Origin: Rothia nasimurium
Lineage (GTDB): Bacteria; Actinomycetota; Actinomycetes; Actinomycetales; Micrococcaceae
Assembly (NCBI RefSeq): GCF_928391935.1
Contig: NZ_CAKMTD010000002.1
Location: 186,001 to 250,000, forward strand
DNA length: 64,000 nt
Reading direction: 5' to 3'
Below the pieces are notes generated by a model. That model did no database searches. It worked only from the letters and a program-made list of their open reading frames with translations, and was not told where the DNA came from. Numbering within the stretch: the stretch's first letter is position 1; each line of letters opens with the position of its first letter. The position numbers were made by a program, and so were the translations under genes. Below, piece by piece: positions 63,625 through 64,000 of this stretch.

Positions 63625-64000
63625 GCGGGGTTGGCTGGTAGCTGACTGTTGAGCTGGTGGGCAATGGCCTGCCAGCCGAGCGGACGTTTGCTGGCTGGGA
63701 GTTTGTCGACGATGGTGAGGTAGGATTCGGCAATCAGTTCTGCCAGGAGGTCTTGGGTGAGGTCTTCGCTGGTGGTGAGGGTGTACCAGTGGGTTTTGTT
63801 CATGTGCCAGGCTTCTTGGGCTGCCGGGTGGGTTTCGATGATGGCGGCGACGTCTGCCGGGTCGGCTTTGAGGTTGACCAGTTGGGTGCCGTCCTTCTCG
63901 GCCAGCACCATGAACCATTTGCCGCCGACGCGGGCAGCTTCGGCGTCGCTGCGGGGGCTGAAGCGGTAAATTTCAGCCCCGGGTAAGGCCAGGGCGTGCG
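63621..64000 (-). CDS. MmcQ/YjbR family protein, 5' end off the window
   Basis: The frame continues to the right edge, beyond the internal Met at 63911, so it is a partial gene (126 codons visible). The sequence PGAEIYRFSPRSDAEAARVGGKWFMVLAE ... LVNLKADPADVAAIIETHP ... HWYTLTTSEDLTQDLLAELIAESYLTIVDKLPASKRP matches the MmcQ/YjbR fold, a small DNA-binding-like domain of unknown function. Its stop overlaps the end of the LARTG gene by four bases, tail to tail. Confidence 0.85.
   Translation of the reverse strand, partial: HALALPGAEIYRFSPRSDAEAARVGGKWFMVLAEKDGTQLVNLKADPADVAAIIETHPAAQEAWHMNKTHWYTLTTSEDLTQDLLAELIAESYLTIVDKLPASKRPLGWQAIAHQLNSQLPANPA

Overview
The window looks like a chromosomal segment of a moderately GC-rich actinobacterium of the family Micrococcaceae, most plausibly Rothia-like. 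The support is family content and gene order: whiB1 facing pdtaS; lipB-lipA-DUF4191-RDD-glnA1-glnE-glnA2-panB (the Mycobacterium tuberculosis Rv2217-Rv2225 order); a HrdB-type sigA; a MapB-like methionine aminopeptidase; polyphosphate glucokinase; and alternate-type signal peptides. Genus assignment is inference. I saw no tRNA, rRNA, CRISPR, insertion sequence or prophage.

Layout. 1-4.2 kb: minus-strand tad operon for Flp-type pili (tadA-tadB-tadC-flp-tadE-tadE'). 4.4-9.3 kb: minus-strand galactofuranan module (glf, GlfT2-like transferase, ABC-2 permease, ABC ATPase), AT-richer by eye apart from glf. 9.7-13.8 kb: a large FHA + FtsK/SpoIIIE ATPase of EccC/EssC type and a small membrane protein. 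14-16 kb: whiB1 convergent with the histidine kinase pdtaS. 16.1-18.1 kb: tadZ/cpaE-like and SAF/cpaB-like genes, the second half of the pilus system. 18.4-20.7 kb: HTH protein, a conserved unknown, a LysM protein and an Rv3235-family protein. 20.8-25.3 kb: a duplicated, diverged sigA tail, sigA, DUF4192 and PAC2 genes. 25.6-31.2 kb: pepA, lpd, E2 (sucB/dlaT) and a membrane protein. 31.2-46 kb: pseudokinase, lipoate genes, the glutamine synthetase block with acetolactate decarboxylase inserted, panB, and a SPOR-like small protein. 46.2-48 kb: map, ppgK.

48.2-57.3 kb: a tightly overlapping plus-strand operon with three glycosyltransferases, an MsbA-like ABC exporter and two APH-fold kinases, followed by UDP-glucose dehydrogenase. 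This looks like an uncharacterised glycoconjugate synthesis/export locus. 57.4-59.2 kb: nrdR and hisD. 59.5-63.6 kb: an overlapping operon of three secreted proteins with alternate-type (CalY/TasA-like) signal regions, a SipW-type signal peptidase and an LARTG-anchored surface protein, a candidate matrix or fimbria system. The right edge holds a partial MmcQ/YjbR gene.

Non-coding points of interest: a sigA-tail duplication whose coding part differs almost only at synonymous sites; two convergent-intergenic elements sharing conserved cores but with different, still complementary outer stems; a perfect 21-bp inverted repeat just upstream of hisD; and a strong plus-strand terminator inside the whiB1 leader.
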